A DNA stretch of 64,000 nt. Origin: Watersipora subatra (lineage: Eukaryota > Bryozoa > Gymnolaemata > Cheilostomatida > Watersiporidae). Shown here in pieces: positions 12,661-25,619 of this stretch; the stretch's first letter is position 1; every line of letters begins with the position of its first letter. The position numbers and the translations under genes were made by a program. Under the pieces are notes generated by a model, which saw only the letters and a list, made by a program, of their open reading frames with translations, made no database searches and was not told the origin of the DNA. Location: contig NC_088717.1 of the NCBI RefSeq assembly GCF_963576615.1, positions 55,011,526 through 55,075,525 on the forward strand. The letters are read 5' to 3'.

Positions 12661-13815
12661 GCGCTGAAGGAGTAGAACGACAGGGCAGACAACTGCTCAC
12701 TAGTAGGTTATGTGATAGGTACTAGACATTATAAAGATACTGCTGCAGGGGTAAGAAGATTAGTACTTTTCAAAAGACATCCACTAACCAATGTAAAAGC
12801 GTTAAGTTAACTCCCAGATATTTTATGTACAGAATAATGCTACGTTGTCACTGGATAATTTTATGTTTGCAATAAGCTTCTCTAAGAATGTTGTTTGTTC
12901 TCTTTGTTAACAAATTGGCGGCTCTGAACGTGACGCGTCAAAAAGGTTTTATCCAACAATTTTTAGCAAAAGAATGTTGAGAACTTTTGATTAAAAATTT
13001 ATTCAACTAAATACCCATTGAAAATTCAACTTTAAAAAACTTTAGACTTTACGTTAAAAGTTGCTGCTAAGTCATACTATGGTAAGTTATAAATATAACA
13101 AATCTATTTGATGATTGTCTTATCTGTTGAATTATTTCATCTTGTTACACTAAGTCGTAATGTACTCTACTGGACTATATTACATTAAAACCATAAACTT
13201 ATCACATATTGATTTTAATAAAGCTATGATATAGCAATAAGGTTGGTTGCAGGTAAATAAATTTGACGAAATAAAATGCAGGATGCTTGAAGCTAAAAAA
13301 TTATTTGTTCCCGGAATCTCATGCATTCGCTAAAAACTAATGCTGCATATGTCAGCAAATATAGTGAACTAGCAAAACCTTTTGAGCAGACAATTTAGAA
13401 TTAAAAAAATGTTGGGCTCCTTTAATCAGTAAGTTAGTACAGGTTTTATAAATTTTTTCAAGTTTTTTTTATTAAAAACATAAGAAAAACTTTAGAAATT
13501 TTTTTATAATTTTTTAAATTCAAAAATTGTCAAACAGACAAACCATTAAAATTGGAAACATTTTGACGGGTCAGCATCAACCTATTTCCATAATATTAAA
13601 ATAACTAAATATTAAAAGGTAAAAACCACACAAAAATTTCAGTAAATTTCAATAAATTAATTTATTTTTTTTATTTTATTATCGTTATAACTGTTTTTAA
13701 AAACTTTATGGTTTATGATAATTTAGCAACACCTGTCATCATTAAACCTACTCAACTTTTGCCTGCTCAAGTTGCTACGCAGCTACTAGAGTCGTTATAA
13801 AATTGTATATTTCAG
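12661..13815. other. Gene-free stretch
   Basis: AT-rich sequence with oligo-A and oligo-T runs; no recognisable gene. Confidence 0.55.
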
Positions 13816-13990
13816 TGGATTAACCCTGTATAATGGATCTAATGTTGTCTGAGATGGAGTATCTGCTATTGGTTGAATCTCTGAACACCAAGTACATCCC
13901 TACTATAACCGAGACCATTCTAGGGATGCAAAAAATGTTATGGCATTTACAGCAGGTACTCTCAACAGTGCAGCATCCATCACGGTCAAT
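13816..13990 (+). CDS. Possible exon with good splice sites, unrecognised
   Basis: The interval is bounded by a convincing acceptor (TTGTATATTTCAG, ending 13815) and a strong donor (ATG|GTGAGT at 13990/13991). From the ATG at 13833 it reads 53 codons starting MDLMLSEMEYLLLVE with no stop. All three frames have a stop before that ATG, so it would have to be a first coding exon with untranslated sequence in front. A second frame of the same strand (two stops) contains a protein-like run, VMAFTAGTLNSAASITVNG, so the region may instead be a decayed coding fragment. The minus strand is also open for 74 codons. I recognise no family. Coding status is uncertain. Confidence 0.25.
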
Positions 13991-14300
13991 GGTGAGTGTT
14001 AACGCCTTAACTGCATTCCGAAAAACAAAAAAATGTTGGTTCATGCTATGATTGACCAGTAGTCCGAGCCAATTACAGTAAACACTACCTCAGAATCGTC
14101 GTTTCCCATCATCGACGTTGGCGGAGAAGCAGGATTACCTTTGCTGTACCTTGCTAAATGACCGATTATTCATTACCTAAAAGTGATTGCTGGTTGCACT
14201 TACTGAAATACTTTTAATAAATACAACAGGAAACACTAAAACGGATGTTTACTAGGCTTGTGAGTAGCTGGTCAAACAATCAGAAATGAACTTGCACAAA

Positions 14301-14745
14301 ATTTTGAAGATTTTACTAGAAAGTATCGGTATTTTTCCATCATTTGTGATGTTTTTGATGCTTGAGGTGATCTGACTGCCAGGATGTTTTAAGATTAAAA
14401 TCGACAAAACTTGATTGTGATTAAAACACTCAGATCAAGAGAAAGTTTAATCAGAAGTTATTAAAACGCTCAGAAGGAAAATAAGAGTGAAATGATGTCA
14501 CTAGTTCCTATCCTTGCGATAGTTCACATAAGCTATTGCATTCAGGTTGCAGCGGTGCCGTCTCTACTCTGTTGATCTCTTTGCGACTATTGACGTCATA
14601 ATTGCATTTTCGCTTGGTCTGAGCGGTTTAACCGAGATCAACTTTTGTCAATTTTAACCTTGAAACATTCTGGCAGTCGGATCACCTCAAAATTTAAAAA
14701 TATTCGCAAATAATAGAGAAATACTGATACATTCTGATAAAATGG
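14301..14745. mobile_element. Palindromic MITE, full-length copy (445 bp)
   Basis: The left arm (TTTTACTAGAAAGTATCGGT, ATTTTTCCATCATTTG, TTGAGGTGATCTGACTGCCA) is answered by an inverted right arm (TGGCAGTCGGATCACCTCAA ... ATTCTGATAAAAT). It carries the same modules as the copy at 46609-46994. The interior has no open frame of note. Non-autonomous; I cannot assign a superfamily because the outer ends are too diverged to read a target duplication. Confidence 0.8.
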
Positions 14746-14802
14746 AATCGAGTTGGTGCATGTTAATCTTTAAAATTCTTTTTATCTAACAAGACACGAG
14801 GG

Positions 14803-15076
14803 CTATTGCTGCCGGTGAGCTGTTGCTGCCGGTGAGCTGTTGCTGCCGGTGAGCTGTTGCTGCCGGTGAGCTGTTGCTGCCGGTGAGCTGTTGCTGCCGG
14901 TGAGCTGTTGCTGCCGGTGAGCTGTTGCTGCCGGTGAGCTGTTGCTGCCGGTGAGCTGTTGCTACCGGTGAGCTGTTGCTGCCGGTGAGCTGTTGCTGCC
15001 GGTGAGCTGTTGCTACCGGTGAGCTGTTGCTGCCGGTGAGCTGTTGCTGCCGGTGAGCTGTTGCTGCCGGGCTGTT
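14803..15076. repeat. 17-bp minisatellite, about 16 copies
   Basis: The unit GCTGTTGCTGCCGGTGA repeats 16 times with two T-to-A type variants (GCTACCGG). It is GC-rich against AT-rich flanks. The 17-bp period gives a 17-residue repeat on the minus strand, rich in Ser, Gln, Ala and Thr; the frame has no splice or gene context and I treat it as non-coding. Confidence 0.95.
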
Positions 15077-15620
15077 AACATAATTATGCATCCAGGTTTT
15101 GCTAAACAACTTGATTCCCATAGAATGAATTTTGAAATAAATATTACCGTATTTCCTTTCAATTAAAAACATTTTTATATGCGATTTAATCGAAAACAGT
15201 GACAGAAACATCAGCTACATTATCCATTTCTTCTTGAGTTAAAGATATGTTTTTGTAAAAATATTAATAATTATAAATAACTACCAACAATAGTGATCAT
15301 CGTAATCGTATGTAGATGATAGACTTTGAATCAGCACTGGTCCATTGCAATTGAGGACTGTCCGCAATATTCAACTCAAATATTACATCCACTCAGACAA
15401 ATTTTTATTGCTCAGTTTATTTGCGAACAACGCACATTTATTGATGTCTGTAACCAAGGAGTAGCCATGCCGTGGCACTGAATAGCGTGATTTGAAAGGC
15501 GAGGTGAAGGAACAGACCTTTTCGGTCAATCTTATACCGGTAGGTCTCCATTACGATAGACCTGTTAGATAGGTCGTATCAACCACAGCAAAAACTCTTG
15601 ATGCCGTTGCATGTTAGATA
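15077..15620. other. Gene-free stretch
   Basis: No recognisable gene or element. Confidence 0.55.
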
Positions 15621-15623
15621 TAA

Positions 15624-15972
15624 GACATTATTAGACATTATTAAATATTATTAGATATTATTAGATATTATTAGATATATTATTAGATATAATTAAATAC
15701 TATTAGATACTATTACATATTATTAGATATTATTAGATATTATTAGATATTATTAGATATTATTAGATATTATTAGATATTATTAGATATATTATTAGAT
15801 ACTATTAAATACTATTATATATTATTAGATATTATTAGATATTATTAGATACTATTAGATATTATTAGATATTATTAGATACTATTAGATATTATTAGAT
15901 ATTATTAGATACTATTAGATATTATTAGATATTATTAGATATTATTAAATATTATTAGATATTATTAGATAT
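15624..15972. repeat. ATTATTAGAT decamer array
   Basis: About 35 copies of a 10-bp unit (ATTATTAGAT) with AAAT, ACT and extra-TA variants. It resembles in length and composition the ATTATGTGGT array at 36.3-38.1 kb and the TCTATTATACG array at 43.1 kb. Confidence 0.95.
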
Positions 15973-16545
15973 CCACTGTCTAAAATATTCAGATCGGGTC
16001 TCCAATCTGCCTGACCATCCATTACATTCCTACTTTCCCATAAAGCTCACTACAGTTTATACAGCTCACCCCCGAGTTACGGCGAACCTGCTTTACAGTT
16101 TTTTCGTCTTACAATGTGAAACACGGATGTTTTTTTATCCTCTCGTTACAGCTTTTTTCGTCATACAACATTTACAAAAATGTCTCTCAAAATTTAATTT
16201 TGATAATCGGTTCGCTGAATACTTTCGAATCACGATGATGCTGATATGCTATTCGCCAAAATCCATCCACCAACGGCTGAATAAGATACCATGCTAGCTT
16301 TCTCTCAGTTTGGCATTCTTCGTATGTCGTAAATGCTTGATATTGTGTGAGTGCAAGGAAAAGTAACTGAAAGCGAATATTATATATCGTGCATTTTAGC
16401 GTTTAGTATAATATTCACTGTAAATTTAATTCATTATACATATATCACTATATAACTACAAATATAACTTTAATTTGTCATTAGTCATGAATCCTGAGAT
16501 TAACAACAACATTAAAGAAAAAAGTAAGAAAACGATTTGATTTTA
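15973..16545. other. Gene-free stretch
   Basis: No recognisable gene or element. Confidence 0.55.
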
Positions 16546-16650
16546 ACCCACAGTTACCCAAGTTAACTGTGGGTAACTATAGTTACCCACAGTTAACTGT
16601 GGGTAACTATAGTTACCCACAGTTAACTGTGGGTAACTATAGTTACTTGC
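16546..16650. repeat. Self-complementary 30-bp tandem repeat, 3+ copies
   Basis: The unit AGTTAACTGTGGGTAACTAT plus AGTTACCCAC repeats at 16561, 16591 and 16621. Each unit contains two inverted copies of GTTACCCACAGTTAAC, so the array can fold on itself in several registers. Confidence 0.95.
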
Positions 16651-16934
16651 ATTACTATACTGTTCTGATACTAGTTTTTAATATGTATAGTAGGCCTACA
16701 TAATTATACAAAAATTTGATGTTTTCTACAAGTGGGTTACTTTTTACCAGTTTTGCATCAGATAATCACCACAGGTTTCTATATCTTTCTATACGTCATT
16801 ATCACCTTACGATGCCAACATCGGACCGAATGAATGTCGTATGGCAGTGGTCCACTGTACCAGGCACCAACGTCTTGCTAATCTACATTATAGAACAGTG
16901 TAATGCAAAATAGGTTTTTTGCAAATACACATTT

Positions 16935-17060
16935 ATGTATACATATATATGTATATATATGTATATGTATATATATACAATTAAGTATATGTATTATATA
17001 TATACATTTATATATAATAATGTATACATGCATGTACATATATGCATATGTATTCTGTAT
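16935..17060. repeat. (TA)-rich microsatellite
   Basis: Imperfect ATATAC/TATGTA repeats. Overlapping open frames on both strands here, rich in Tyr, Ile, Met and His, are artefacts. Confidence 0.85.
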
Positions 17061-18574
17061 CCCAAGGCTGCTGTTATAAACCATTTCAAAACTTTTATAT
17101 ACCACAATAAACTAAAGGGAAAAATTCTGTATAAGTAACTAATAATTTGTTGCAATCGCAGAGATAAGCACATAAATATTAAATTAAACTCAAAAGGTGA
17201 ACTATAGCCAAGTTTGAACACTGTCTTTGCCAAGTTGGCTGGCAGCTTTACCCAACACATTTAGGCCTACTCCTCGCAATGTCCTTTGTCTCAAGGTAAT
17301 TATTATAGCCTAAGTGTCAATCTGCTAGAATAAGGGCCGTGCAATGCTACACTTCAATCAGATGCTCATCCTAGAATTTAGGCTAAAATAATGTTTATTC
17401 TCATAATGAGATGTATATATATAACACTGCCCAACATCTGAAACGCAATATCCTCCTAAAATGTGTCAAAAGTTACATTTTGACACATTGGTAATGGCAG
17501 AGAGTGTACAATTGTGTACAGAGTGTCCATTCTAACCCTTTGCGCAGCCGTTGCGGATGTCTACATCAAGTTTCGTGGTTGTGTGACCACAGTCTTACGG
17601 TGAGCTGACGATTGGGCTGACGATTGGCAGTGTTGCAACATGTTTTGATCTCTAATGTTCCATAGCTGAGGATTGTTCTTTTTTCCTGGAAATACCTCGG
17701 TATTCGTTCTTGTCATCAAGTCATCAAACTGTCAAAAGTGATGTAAATGATACCCAGCCGACGCAAGAAGGCGGTCATCTAACTTGTTGACATTGGGCCG
17801 AGGGGAATCCCCTTTTGGCTTAGTTAGTACAACTGACATTGTTCAGGACTGCTCATAATACCCTCCCCATCACTTGCCCGAGTTTTAACCGCATGAATAT
17901 GTCCTTGGCAGGTAATTGTGGTCTCTCAGCCTGGGTTTTTATTATATTTTTGTACATCAGTATATAGCCTTCGGAGCTGTCTCATAGAGAACCTTCAACG
18001 TAGCATGAACAGTCTAGACAGTTTCTATACAGTCTGAAACCCTGATCCTGTTCAGGCAGCATGAAGTAATCAATAGGTAGGTCATCTAACAGAGGAGTAA
18101 TTAAAAAGATTTAATGATAAAATGTTTTGTAGAATAGTAATAGAGGGTGCGTATTAACCTCAAGAAAATTGTTTATTTAAGTTTGTGCACACTAATATAA
18201 TAACATATAATAGATTTAAATACGTGACAACAAAATTTTGTCACTGTATAAATACGCAAAACAAAAAAGCCAATAATCAATAATATCGCTTTCATACTCT
18301 TCAAGGTCAGAGTTATCGAGTTAAAATTATAAATAAATTACGCTGGTTTGAATATGCTTGAAATTTTATTTATTGAGCTAGTCTCACAATCTCTTTTACT
18401 CTTAAAGGTGTTTTTATTTATGTTTGACACGCATGCGCAGGTGTGACACGCATGGACAGGTGTTACAAGTGCTCGATATGAAAAGCTACCAAAATAAAAT
18501 ATTTAAATATAGCAAAACAGTTTTGCCGGAAATCTTTGACCAAATCCACATTAACAATAGATGTATAGACACTA
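17061..18574. other. Gene-free stretch
   Basis: Contains a short inverted repeat near 17458-17490 (AAATGTGTCAAAA / TTTTGACACATT) and a duplicated word, GCTGACGATTGG, near 17600. No recognisable gene. Confidence 0.55.
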
Positions 18575-18683
18575 TACAAGTGCTGCATATATATTATATA
18601 TAACATATATACATTATATACTATATATATTATAATATATATATTCTAGTATATATTATACATATATATATTATATATACATG

Positions 18684-18764
<81 letters not shown>

Positions 18765-18770
18765 ATATGT
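18575..18770. repeat. (TA)n microsatellite
   Basis: Nearly pure TA dinucleotides at 18670-18770, preceded by degenerate TATATAC/TATAT words. Confidence 0.95.
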
Positions 18771-20264
18771 AAGTTTTTTAGCTTTTAAATTTATTAATAA
18801 TTTATTAGCTTTTTAATTTATTTATCTGTATTATTGTGCATGTGCTGTCAAGCTGGCAGGCTTAGCTATAATGGTAGTAGCCGAATAATAATTTAAGTAA
18901 TGGTAGGCTGAAAATTAAAACCTTCAAGTTTGCCATATTTTCATTTAAGCCAAATTTAAATGTAGATTAGCCTTGCTTGTCTTATTTATGCACAGTTTTT
19001 GATCCGATTATGTCAAAAATAACAAAAATTGTGAAAGTTTATATGTTTTGAGCAGCTATTTTTATATTTTATGGTAGTCAAAAATTGAAGTGGTTTTTGT
19101 TTTCACAAAATTTACATAAAAAAGCAATAAATTGAGTAAAACCCCACACCGATGACTTTTGAGACAGCACTATGATGATAGTCAACAGAATAAACTAAGT
19201 GCACTTGAATTCCTTAGTAATGTAGACTTGCGGAAACTTTGGTAGACAACTAACACCCGCAATAATAATGCCGGTACCAAAATTGATTTTCTTGAATAAT
19301 ATTTGGTTGTAACCGACAAAGTTCTGTCATAACCTCAGATATAAAGAACAGAAAAGTGTATCGGATTTCTGTTAGCTGAGTTAAAAGTTGTCTTACCAGC
19401 GATAAGAAAAATGATGCTAGACAGCGATGGAATTATGAGACTGTTACTAGTTACAAATGTTACTAGTCATAGTAGGTGGAATGATGTAGCCTATAAATTC
19501 ACACATTTATTGTTAGCATTTGTATATGGTGTACTTTAAAAAAAAACGCTACAGTTCTTCTGCGTACCAACATCAGCTGTCAGAGTTGGGGCTAAAATGG
19601 ATGTCTGACAAAAAGTTCAAAGTCAAGTGTGTCTGGTATTTAAATGAAACTAAAGTTACCTTGTTTGGTCTAAAGTGTAAACAAGCATTTGGTGCATGTT
19701 GATTTGAGCTCAATTTTGTACTTGTCCGCATTCCTCTGTGCAAGACAAATAAAAGAATTCAAATAACTTTGTCACTATCTGCAGGTCTGGCTGCCGATAA
19801 GTTTCATACTGTGACTTAGGATAACACCAAATCGTATTATCGTAAAACCTCCAGTTTAACGCCACCTCTATTTAACCTCTATTTTTTCATACTTGCAAAT
19901 TTTTTCCAGATATTCTAGTTTGGCTTCAAAGGTTTGAAAAAAATAAATGCTGAGAACCTTTTTAAACTGCTATTGTTCTAATTTATTTATTTTTGTCACC
20001 TCTGGTTCAGCAGGTCCTCTGGTTCAGCAGGTCATCTAGTTCAGCAGGTCTGTTGCGCCTGATGAATGCTTAGACAGACAGACAGACCTTTAATGAACTG
20101 TTTTTTAATTTACTGACTAAACAAGTTTGTATTGCAATAGGTTTAAAACTGATCAAGAATTTTTATATTGTTACCTGCCTGGAACAATATTAACACAACC
20201 GCGTTAAAAAATGCTTCAATATGTTCGGTGTAGTGTTATAAATACTTGGTTGACAGATATTTAA
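18771..20264. other. Gene-free stretch
   Basis: A small direct repeat, CTGGTTCAGCAGGTC, occurs about three times near 20005-20050. No recognisable gene. Confidence 0.55.
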
Positions 20265-20693
20265 AGGCCGGTTCACACCATATTTTGACGTTGATGTCAC
20301 AATACTTCAGTGATCGTCGACGATAACCATGTTCACACTATCACAGTACCATCCGCGTTTGCATCAGGAAGTACTCAGTGATGTGGTGTTTTCATTTATC
20401 TTTTTAAATTTTCGGGAAGAAATCTCTTCACGAAAATCTCAGAAATCAAAAACTAGTCCAGCAGCGACTATCATAAACGGGTATGAATAAATCACTCTAT
20501 CAGCAACTGCAAATCGCCATCGCCTAAATGGTTCACATTTGAAAGGCGTTCATCGATGTTCGGCGAAGTATTGGGAAAATTTGACAGCTGCAAACTTTGA
20601 ATAAATCGATGCCATCAATTCACGGTTCACATAACCCATGATGAATGCCAAAAGGGAAGCGCTGACAAATGGCGATATATTGTGAACCGGCCT
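20265..20693. mobile_element. PIF/Harbinger-like MITE (429 bp, TAA target duplication)
   Basis: Terminal inverted repeats AGGCCGGTTCACA (20265) and TGTGAACCGGCCT (ending 20693) are flanked on both sides by TAA (20262-20264 and 20694-20696). A 3-bp TWA duplication and G/C-rich ends of this form are the known signature of PIF/Harbinger elements. The interior encodes nothing, so the copy is non-autonomous. Superfamily is inferred from the duplication and ends only. Confidence 0.85.
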
Positions 20694-23011
20694 TAAGGCA
20701 GATAGTGCCGATGATATATGAGTGTGCCTTAATTGTCAAACAAAAGGTTCTTGAACGTTACTCTTGAGATCTGTTAGAATTAACTTAAAAGACCAATAGA
20801 TGTTATAAGGTTAATACTTTAAACACTCTGATGTTAACAACTATATAAGATTATGCTAAACTTATTTGAAAGTTTTTGAGGTTATTTGCTCTTTTTCATT
20901 CATAAAAACCTCAAAATTCCATGTCTTGTTGCTGAAGAAATTTAAACAATAGTCATATATGGACCTGTGGTCATGGTTATAGCACTGAAATAGTTACTAT
21001 CTCAGTGTACCAAGGTTTGTAGTTTCCTTCACTGTCTGTTTCTAACCACGCCCTGTTCCATTTAATTTCATGGCTATCTACTATCATGTTCTGCCTAATA
21101 TATTATACTAGTTATCTGTTTACATACATTCACTAGCTGGTATTACCAGTTATATAATAGCATGTTCTTTAAATTATTGAGAGTAAAGATAATTTTGAAG
21201 GCACTTACAATCAGTAAGTGTATAAATGTATTTTTAGAGAGACTGTACTCTAGTTGGGAACTTAAAGTTAATCTGTGTATTCAAGGGCGCACTTGGCAAG
21301 ATTTTTTCCGGGTTGCAAGCTACATGTATAAACTACATACCTCCATGTGCTACTGCATTCTGAGTTGTTAAAATTCAACTACAAGAAGTAATAGTATAAA
21401 TCACATCTTCACAACAAGTAGTCAGGGTTGGATGGTCAGCTTGAGTGGTGTTTGGAAATATGTAGTTTTCTTAATATGTTTTTGAATGGTGTAAAAGAAT
21501 GGTGGAGAAATAGGTAAATCGGTTTTTAATTGATTGTTATCCAGTTTACCTCTATTTTCATCTGCCTACCAACCACCTTCTTGATTGGCCCATGAATATT
21601 GGACATGAATATACATTTTACCTGTTTTCTAAGAAATTTGTTGGCACTAAAAGCATGAAATCATTGCATTTTGTTTGCGGTGATTCCTGATTGAGATTTC
21701 GGCTCCTGGCAGTACGAATAATATTATCAGAGACTTCGGTCTTCTTGTAGGAAACAACAGACACACAATACTGCATGGACTCCATGGACTCCATGGAGGC
21801 TATTGATCTCTCCGTAAAACAAAAGAAACTTTCTCGCACACATACGGTATGTTCTATTTAGCGCAGTAGCCATGCTTTCTTTTCCACACCATCAACTGCT
21901 AGTGGTTTGTTTCTAACTATCACCAACTGCTGGGTTTCCATTTCACATGTGCTTTTACGTGTTTGTAGTTCGCTAGCTTAGCTATTGCTTCAAGGCCCTA
22001 TTTTGGGACAAGGTTCAAACCTACGAAAAAAAATCAGAAGTGATAGTAACAAGCACGCCTAGAAATGCCACAATATGTACATATGGGCATGGCATTGTAC
22101 TCAAAATTGCTTAGTCATGTTAATACAAAAAGTTAAGCCTGTCCCATATTGAGTTGATTTGCTACGTTTTTCTGCATTCTATATCCTGTTTCTGTTTCTG
22201 ATTAAACCAATTTAACCAATTTAAACTCTTGTCCTCCTAATGAACTTTTAAATAGTGTCCATAAAAATCTTTGCAGTTGTATTACTAGTAACACACCAAT
22301 GCTCTGTTGTACACAAATAAAAGTTGGCGTATCCAGATATTTTGGTCGGAGAAAGTGACAGCGATTAGCGTAAAAATTAAAATACATATTTTAGACCAAA
22401 TGATAATGGATGCCCTAACAGCTTGTCCACAAAAATCACCAAGTAGCAAGTTAGAAAGTCACCTATACACTTGATCTCTGTTTCATAAATAATAATGATC
22501 TGACTATAATACCCCATTTTTCAGTTGATAAACTTTGCGTGCAGGTTAAAACTTGTTGTTGCTTGGGTACCTCACCATTTGAAAACTAAATTATTGTTCT
22601 GTTTCAATTCATTATTGTGGCAACTGCAGAAAAAAAGGAAAACATATTTACATTATAAATCAATTCTATCAGTGACTTCATTCTAACATCAAAAATATTT
22701 CCCGGACTGCATTGAGCTCCAGTATTGATTTGTAGCAGCATCCATTCTTGTTATTTAACCGTACATACCACGTTCTTAAAAGTACAAAATAAGTTATAAT
22801 TAATAAATAAAAAACCTTTTATTATGATAACAATGATGATAATTCTTTAAAATATCTAAATCTTAAGTTTGATGTTAGATACTGAAGAACAGCTATGAAT
22901 GCATTGTATTCAATTTATTGTATGATTTACCATATCCAATACCTTCCTAATACCCAATGACCTACGCTGAATAACCTGTATAGCTAATGTATGGTGACAT
23001 GTAATAGTAAA
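20694..23011. other. Gene-free stretch
   Basis: No recognisable gene. A short tandem word, ACTCCATGG, occurs three times near 21778-21797. Confidence 0.55.
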
Positions 23012-23318
23012 AGTTGCAAGTACAAGTACATGTACATGTACAAGTACAAGTACAAGTACATGTACAAGTACATGTACATGTACAAGTACATGTACATGTA
23101 CATGTACATGTACATGTACTTGTACATGTACATGTACATGTACATATACTTGTACATGTACATGTACATGTACAAGTACATGTACAAGTACATCTAAAAG
23201 TACATGCACAAGTACATGTACAAGTACATCTAAAAGTACATGCACAAGTACATGTACAAGTACATCTAAAAGTACGTGCACAAGTTGTTGTACATGTACT
23301 TATGCATGTACTTGCAAC
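23012..23318. repeat. GTACATGTACAAG array with inverted ends
   Basis: Runs of GTACAT and GTACAA hexamers. Around 23185-23285 a longer unit containing CAAGTACATCTAAAAGTAC repeats three times. The array opens with GTTGCAAGTAC and closes with its reverse complement GTACTTGCAAC, so the whole 300-bp block can fold as one hairpin. GTAC self-complementarity produces matching open frames on both strands, which I do not treat as genes. Confidence 0.95.
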
Positions 23319-23436
23319 GTGTAACGTACTATAACGTACACTAGATTTTTTGTAGCCGCTTTTAATTTATGCTAGTTTTGTTTATTTTGACTGACAACAT
23401 TTTTCTTTTTCAGAAACTTTGGATGCTGTATGTTAA

Positions 23437-24320
23437 AGGATGACTTGCAACAAAATTCACATTATACATATAGTTATTTGGTATCAGAAAATTCACCATG
23501 TCTTACTCTGTTGTGTTGTAGGTGCCAAATGTGTAAAAAAGTGATTACAAGCTCTTTAAAGCTCAAAAACGAAAAGCTGCCGTAGATTGGAATTTATTTT
23601 TTTCTCTGACGTAGTCATGATAATTTGGTTATTGTTTTGTCACGTGATGTTCTCACGTGAATTGAAAGGCCAACAAAAAGCTCAATATAAAACTTATCGT
23701 AGCACTATTTTATGACAAATACTTCGGGTTTTACGGAAGACCCCGTATCAAATATAGGTGCTCACTACTTAACAGTTCTGTTTCGGCCTGGTCTAATCGG
23801 CAAGTCGTAATCTGATCATGTGATCCAATACTTCGCAAATAATTTTTGCAGCACTTTTCGATTATCACAAGTGACCAACAGGCTCGTCATGATTATCAGA
23901 CAATGATATGTACTCTTTTGAGGTAAGATTAAAAAATTAAATGAATTTTTACGGTAAGTTATAAGATATCAGTGCTAAAAGTGGCAGCATTACAATGACG
24001 ATAAAACAGACGCGTAAGAACAATAGACATGGTTTTATTGAATACGTGAAGTATATTTGTGAAAATATTTCGACGAATAAGGTTGCACGAAAATGTAAAC
24101 AGTAACCATCTCTCACAACTACATCAGATTTGAGCCGCTTTGAAAGGCGAATCCAAACTACGGCGGTCTCGTGTGGCTGCGATTAACTGTTCGTTTTTTA
24201 GCTTTTAAGAGCTTGTAATCACATTCCCGCATATTTTGCACCTACAACACAACAGAGTAAGACATGGTGAATCTTTTCATATCAAATAACTGTAATGTGA
24301 ATTTTGTTTCAAGCCAACCT
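23437..24320. mobile_element. TTAA-flanked inverted-repeat element (884 bp)
   Basis: Flanked by TTAA on both sides (23433-23436 and 24321-24324). The ends are AGGATGACTTGCAACAAAAT on the left and, inverted, AGGTTGGCTTGAAACAAAAT on the right. The inverted repeats continue inwards for about 150 bp, including CACCATGTCTTACTCTGTTG at 23495 and its complement near 24260. The interior has no transposase-like frame. A TTAA duplication is typical of piggyBac-type insertion, but the ends do not start with the usual CCC, so the superfamily is open. Confidence 0.85.
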
Positions 24321-24324
24321 TTAA

Positions 24325-25619
24325 AGATTTTTTTGATTTTGAATGAAAAAGATATTAGGCATCCTGATGAAAAAATATATGTAGAGAAAAGGTGGTAAAT
24401 TGTTTCCTTCAGAGACTTTTGGCATATGTATATGCAGTCGGCATCATGAAGTACTTCCACAGCATCATATTTATTAGCTGCTAGGGGGCAGTGGTTAACA
24501 ATTGACAGAACCTTTTGCGGATTAAACTAAGGAAATATATAAAAGAGGGTTTTTGTTTCTTATATGCAAGGCAAAGTTTTTTCCTAGTTCATTGTAGACT
24601 AGTTATATTCAAGTTTCAAATAGATGTCATCACAGTTGTTTTGACAGAGTGTACGTCCAAGAAAAACTGATTTAATTCAGAGTACCTTGTCCATAAAAAC
24701 AACTATTTTTATCGTAGTTTATTTAGTTTTCTATCATAATCTGTTTCCGGAGGCTGCTCGAAAAGCGATGTGTTAGAAATCTAGAACCATTTTTTTATTA
24801 TAACTAAAGTAATTAATCTGTTTCAAGCCTTGTAAACAACTTTGTAAAGCATTATTTTACTATTTTCGACCTTAAACTGTATACACATGTGATAAGAGAG
24901 CAGATATTATGTAAAATACACTGATTGCCTTATAAAAATCTATTAATAGACTAGACTACAAACTACTACAACGTGCTGTACTGATGTATCTGTAGCAATT
25001 TGTACCCCCGCCTTGATTACTCAGAGTTATGTGTACTGTACATTTATTTTTAATAAAACTGATGTTATCTAGAATATTAAAAAACATAAGCATGAAAGTA
25101 GGGAAGGTGGCCTGCACAAGGCTACGATTATTCAGAATAAAAAAGCTCAAAAGAAACATGAGTTGTTTTTTTTACGATAAACATAAAAAATGGTAACATA
25201 AAAAAGTTTTCCTCCTTTTCTTTAGAAAAAATAAAAGTTTGACTATATTCGTGATTCTAGATTGATTTTGAGTTGCAAAGAAAGCAAACTGTCCAAAAAC
25301 AAACAAAACCATTTAATCGCTTTCAATGGTTGTTTTATTCAAAAGTATAACATTTGTTTTATGCTCAAATTTATAAACGCAATACTGACAAAAACTACAA
25401 TGAACAATGAAGCAAGTATTTATGTTAAAATTTGTCAAATTAATCTTTTAATCTAAGTTAAGACTGTTATTAGACTTGCCAACACTTGAAGGGCTATAAA
25501 CCTTAATTTCAATGATAGTAGTAACTTTTTATGAATTGAAGCGAGTGTAGACCAATAGAGATTCGTGACCTTTTTACCTAAGTGCTGTTGAAATGAGGCT
25601 TTAGTTATTGCACCTGCTA
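24325..25619. other. Gene-free stretch
   Basis: AT-rich sequence; no recognisable gene. Confidence 0.55.

Noticed and set aside
14786-15211. 141-codon minus-strand repeat protein (Ser/Gln/Ala-rich)
   Set aside because: Follows from the 17-bp minisatellite; no support beyond the open frame.
22910-23334. Val/His- and Tyr/Met-rich frames on both strands
   Set aside because: Artefacts of the self-complementary GTACAT array.
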